A stretch of DNA of 7,885 nucleotides. Origin: Candidatus Thorarchaeota archaeon (GTDB lineage: Archaea > Asgardarchaeota > Thorarchaeia > Thorarchaeales > Thorarchaeaceae). Below are positions 6,518 to 7,885 of this stretch, one piece after another. The notes under the pieces were generated by a model. The model made no database searches, was not told the DNA's origin, and worked only from the letters and a program-made list of their open reading frames with translations. The first letter of the stretch is position 1, and every line of letters starts with the position of its first letter. The DNA lies in the NCBI GenBank assembly GCA_016839345.1, contig JAEOUL010000159.1, positions 1 to 7,885 of the forward strand, given 5' to 3'. Position numbers and translations under genes: made by a program.

Positions 6518-7351
6518 TCAACGATGCGCGATAACTATCATGCGTTCAGAGTTTGCAGCATAAGGCAATCGTGGTAATTTTGCATGACCATAGAATTCTA
6601 TTTTCTTGAAGCCGACCTCTTCAAGCATGTCCCGAATCTCAAGAGCGGTGTACATTCGAATGTCATTGTTCGAGAGCGCATCCTCATTCATCAATACAAT
6701 CCTATCATTCTCAGCGTCAATAAACAGTGCAGGTCGACCAGTGAGAACGCCAGCGGGGGCATCTAGGACGTGGGGTTCATTGAGGAGGTATCCACCATTT
6801 AGTGGAGTCCAGGTACGTAGGAACTTTGGCAGATTGTATGGGTTCATCAAGTCCAATAGAAAGCATCCATCTTCTTTGAGTGCAGCATAGGCACCCTCAA
6901 GGACACGTTTATTTTCCTCATGATTGAAGAATCCAAAGCTATGACTGAGAAGCACTGCAGCATCGAACTCTTTTTCGAATGTCATATCCCTCATATCACC
7001 AGCATAGAAGTTCACGGACACTCCACTACGCTCAGCACAGTCTTTACCAGCATCGATGAGGACAGGTGCGATATCAAAAGCAGTTACTTTGAGACCGCGC
7101 TTCGCAAATTCAACTGATTGATCACCAGCCCCACATGCAATATCGAGAATTGAGTTGCCCTTCTTGAGGCCTAGAACCTCCATGCAAAAGTCACCCATGA
7201 GCCGGTCATAATGCTCTATTCCAGGGATTGCTCGTCGATGCCGAATCCGAAATATCTCCGCCCAGAAATCATTCCAGCCTAGCTCAACCTTTTCCATCGC
7301 TTGCACATCCTGATGAAACGGAGAATTGCCTTCTGATATGAAGATTGTCAT
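6518..7351 (-). CDS. Class I SAM-dependent methyltransferase (277 aa)
   Basis: This cytosolic methyltransferase has the Rossmann-like class I fold (Methyltransf_25/11 type). Motif I is SILDIACGAG (67-76), the adenosyl-methionine binding loop. It is followed by the acidic residue ending strand 2 in TAFDIAP (D93), the GDMRD segment that contacts the adenine (118-122), and FDAAVLLSHSFGFF (129-142) at the motif IV position. A late LLDLMNP strand (166-171) and a substrate-side C-terminal half complete the domain. The first 50 or so residues form a cap rich in aromatic and basic residues. The nucleic-acid type NPPY motif is absent, so a small molecule or protein is a likelier target than DNA bases, but the substrate is unknown. 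The ATG at 7351 is 16 bases after the upstream stop and has a weak, distant GAGG. The in-frame ATG at codon 19 (7297) is a possible alternative start. It is flanked in the operon by two small membrane proteins. Confidence 0.9.
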   Translation of the reverse strand: MTIFISEGNSPFHQDVQAMEKVELGWNDFWAEIFRIRHRRAIPGIEHYDRLMGDFCMEVLGLKKGNSILDIACGAGDQSVEFAKRGLKVTAFDIAPVLIDAGKDCAERSGVSVNFYAGDMRDMTFEKEFDAAVLLSHSFGFFNHEENKRVLEGAYAALKEDGCFLLDLMNPYNLPKFLRTWTPLNGGYLLNEPHVLDAPAGVLTGRPALFIDAENDRIVLMNEDALSNNDIRMYTALEIRDMLEEVGFKKIEFYGHAKLPRLPYAANSERMIVIAHR

Positions 7352-7367
7352 AAGAAGTTACGAGTCC

Positions 7368-7751
7368 TCAACTCTGTGGATTGTATTGGAATCCTTTAGG
7401 AAACAGGAAATAGATCACTTGAACTACACCAATAAGAGAGAGAAGGAAAACAAATAGTCCACCTAGTAACCAACCAATCGCACTTACACCTGCATTTACA
7501 CCTAACAAGTAGCCAAGGATTCTCTTTGCCTTTTCAGAGAAGGGTATCATTAGAACTATTGTAATTATCAAACCAGCCAATCCAGACCAGAACAGGATTA
7601 TCGTCCACAGAGATGGAGGATGCCCCAATAGAATTTCAGTGCTCGCTTGGGAGTAAGATATCCAACATGCAAGCGCGTAGTACCCCAAGCATAGTAGAAT
7701 CATAATTCCAAATAGCTGCCTTTTAGATAATTCAGGCACAACCTTTTCCAT
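7368..7751 (-). CDS. Small four-helix membrane protein, function unknown (127 aa)
   Basis: I do not recognise a family. Hydrophobic helices lie at about residues 12-34, 48-70, 78-97 and 99-117, the last two as a tight hairpin. The N-terminus (EKVVPELSKRQ) and the loop between helices 2 and 3 (SEKAKR) are basic and should face the cytoplasm, giving an N-in, C-in topology. The C-terminal tail (FPKGFQYNPQS) is short and polar. No catalytic or metal-binding motif is seen. The ATG at 7751 is well supported by GGAGGG 6 bases upstream, the best ribosome binding site in the unit, as expected for its first gene. The methyltransferase follows 16 bases after the stop. Its helix count, size and basic central loop parallel the membrane protein at the other end of the unit. 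Confidence 0.78.
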   Translation of the reverse strand: MEKVVPELSKRQLFGIMILLCLGYYALACWISYSQASTEILLGHPPSLWTIILFWSGLAGLIITIVLMIPFSEKAKRILGYLLGVNAGVSAIGWLLGGLFVFLLSLIGVVQVIYFLFPKGFQYNPQS

Positions 7752-7757
7752 AGATTG

Positions 7758-7763
7758 CCCTCC
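7758..7763 (-). promoter_or_regulatory. Shine-Dalgarno site of the 127-aa membrane protein
   Basis: GGAGGG on the minus strand, 6 bases before the ATG at 7751, fixes the start of the first gene of the three-gene unit. Confidence 0.75.
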
Positions 7764-7786
7764 ATTGAAAACTAGAATTGCCTCTG

Positions 7787-7804
7787 GTATATGAATTTAA
7801 TCAG
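7787..7804 (-). promoter_or_regulatory. Putative TATA region of the three-gene unit, perhaps shared with a divergent gene
   Basis: The minus strand reads TGATTAAATTCATATACC, ending about 35 bases before the ATG at 7751. Initiation about 25 bases downstream would give a leader of around 10 bases holding the GGAGGG site. The same bases on the plus strand (TATATGAATTTAAT) lie about 31 bases before an ATG at 7832, so the element could serve both directions. Confidence 0.45.
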
Positions 7805-7831
7805 GACAATGAATTGTTAGGAAAAGAGAAA

Positions 7832-7885
7832 ATGAGAAAATTTGGAGAGATCCGCAGCATTTTCCTTCTCCGCCGGGAGGGACGC
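7832..7885 (+). CDS. Possible start of a divergent gene cut by the right edge
   Basis: An ATG at 7832 opens 18 codons that run to the window end without a stop (MRKFGEIRSIFLLRREGR). Support is indirect: an AGGAAAAG-like purine stretch just upstream, a TATA-like element at suitable distance, and a rise in GC typical of coding sequence at the edge. The fragment is too short for any family call. All three minus-strand frames are also open across the last 60 or so bases, so the edge could equally hold the end of a minus-strand gene. Confidence 0.25.
   Translation, partial: MRKFGEIRSIFLLRREGR

Noticed and set aside
6584..7117. Plus-strand open frames opposite the methyltransferase
   Set aside because: They are antisense to a gene with intact SAM-binding motifs and show no protein-like motifs.

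Overview
The window is archaeal chromosomal DNA of ordinary character. It carries a translation elongation factor 2 (EF-2) of the archaeal/eukaryotic type, Shine-Dalgarno sequences within 5 to 8 bases of several starts, TATA-like boxes at archaeal spacing, and closely packed genes. GC looks to be in the low to mid 40s percent by eye. The EF-2 departs from the normal diphthamide loop. As published knowledge, this has been described in lineages that lost diphthamide synthesis (several Asgard archaea, Korarchaeota and others; Narrowe and colleagues 2018). An Asgard archaeon, possibly of the Thorarchaeota type, is therefore my best guess, but this is inference and could be wrong.

Layout from left to right: (1) 1-2262, plus strand: the C-terminal two thirds of isoleucyl-tRNA synthetase, cut by the left edge. 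(2) 2263-2295: a 33-base convergent gap with no convincing terminator. (3) 2296-3624, minus strand: an M20-family zinc peptidase/deacylase with all metal-site residues. (4) 3625-3741: the M20 promoter and ribosome binding site, and a perfect 10-bp terminator-like hairpin with a T-rich tail that closes the EF-2 gene. (5) 3742-5955, minus strand: the EF-2-like GTPase, 737 residues. (6) 5956-6112: a TATA-like box and an unusually GC-rich, hairpin-rich leader ahead of EF-2. (7) 6113-7751, minus strand: a tight three-gene unit in transcription order 127-aa four-helix membrane protein, class I SAM methyltransferase, 131-aa four-helix membrane protein, with gaps of 16 and 9 bases. (8) 7752-7885: the promoter of that unit, and possibly the first 18 codons of a divergent gene running off the right edge.

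How the genes relate: IleRS and EF-2 both serve translation but lie on opposite strands and are separated by the M20 gene, so they are not one operon. EF-2 appears to be its own transcription unit, with a promoter, a leader and a terminator. It has none of the usual str-operon partners (rps12, rps7, tuf) beside it within this window. The methyltransferase between two small membrane proteins is the only clear multi-gene operon, and its substrate cannot be read from sequence.

The most interesting signal is the EF-2. The histidine that would become diphthamide is kept, but the residues after it are replaced, and nearly invariant positions in switch II and domain III have changed as well. No CRISPR array, tRNA, rRNA, insertion sequence, transposase or phage gene was seen.
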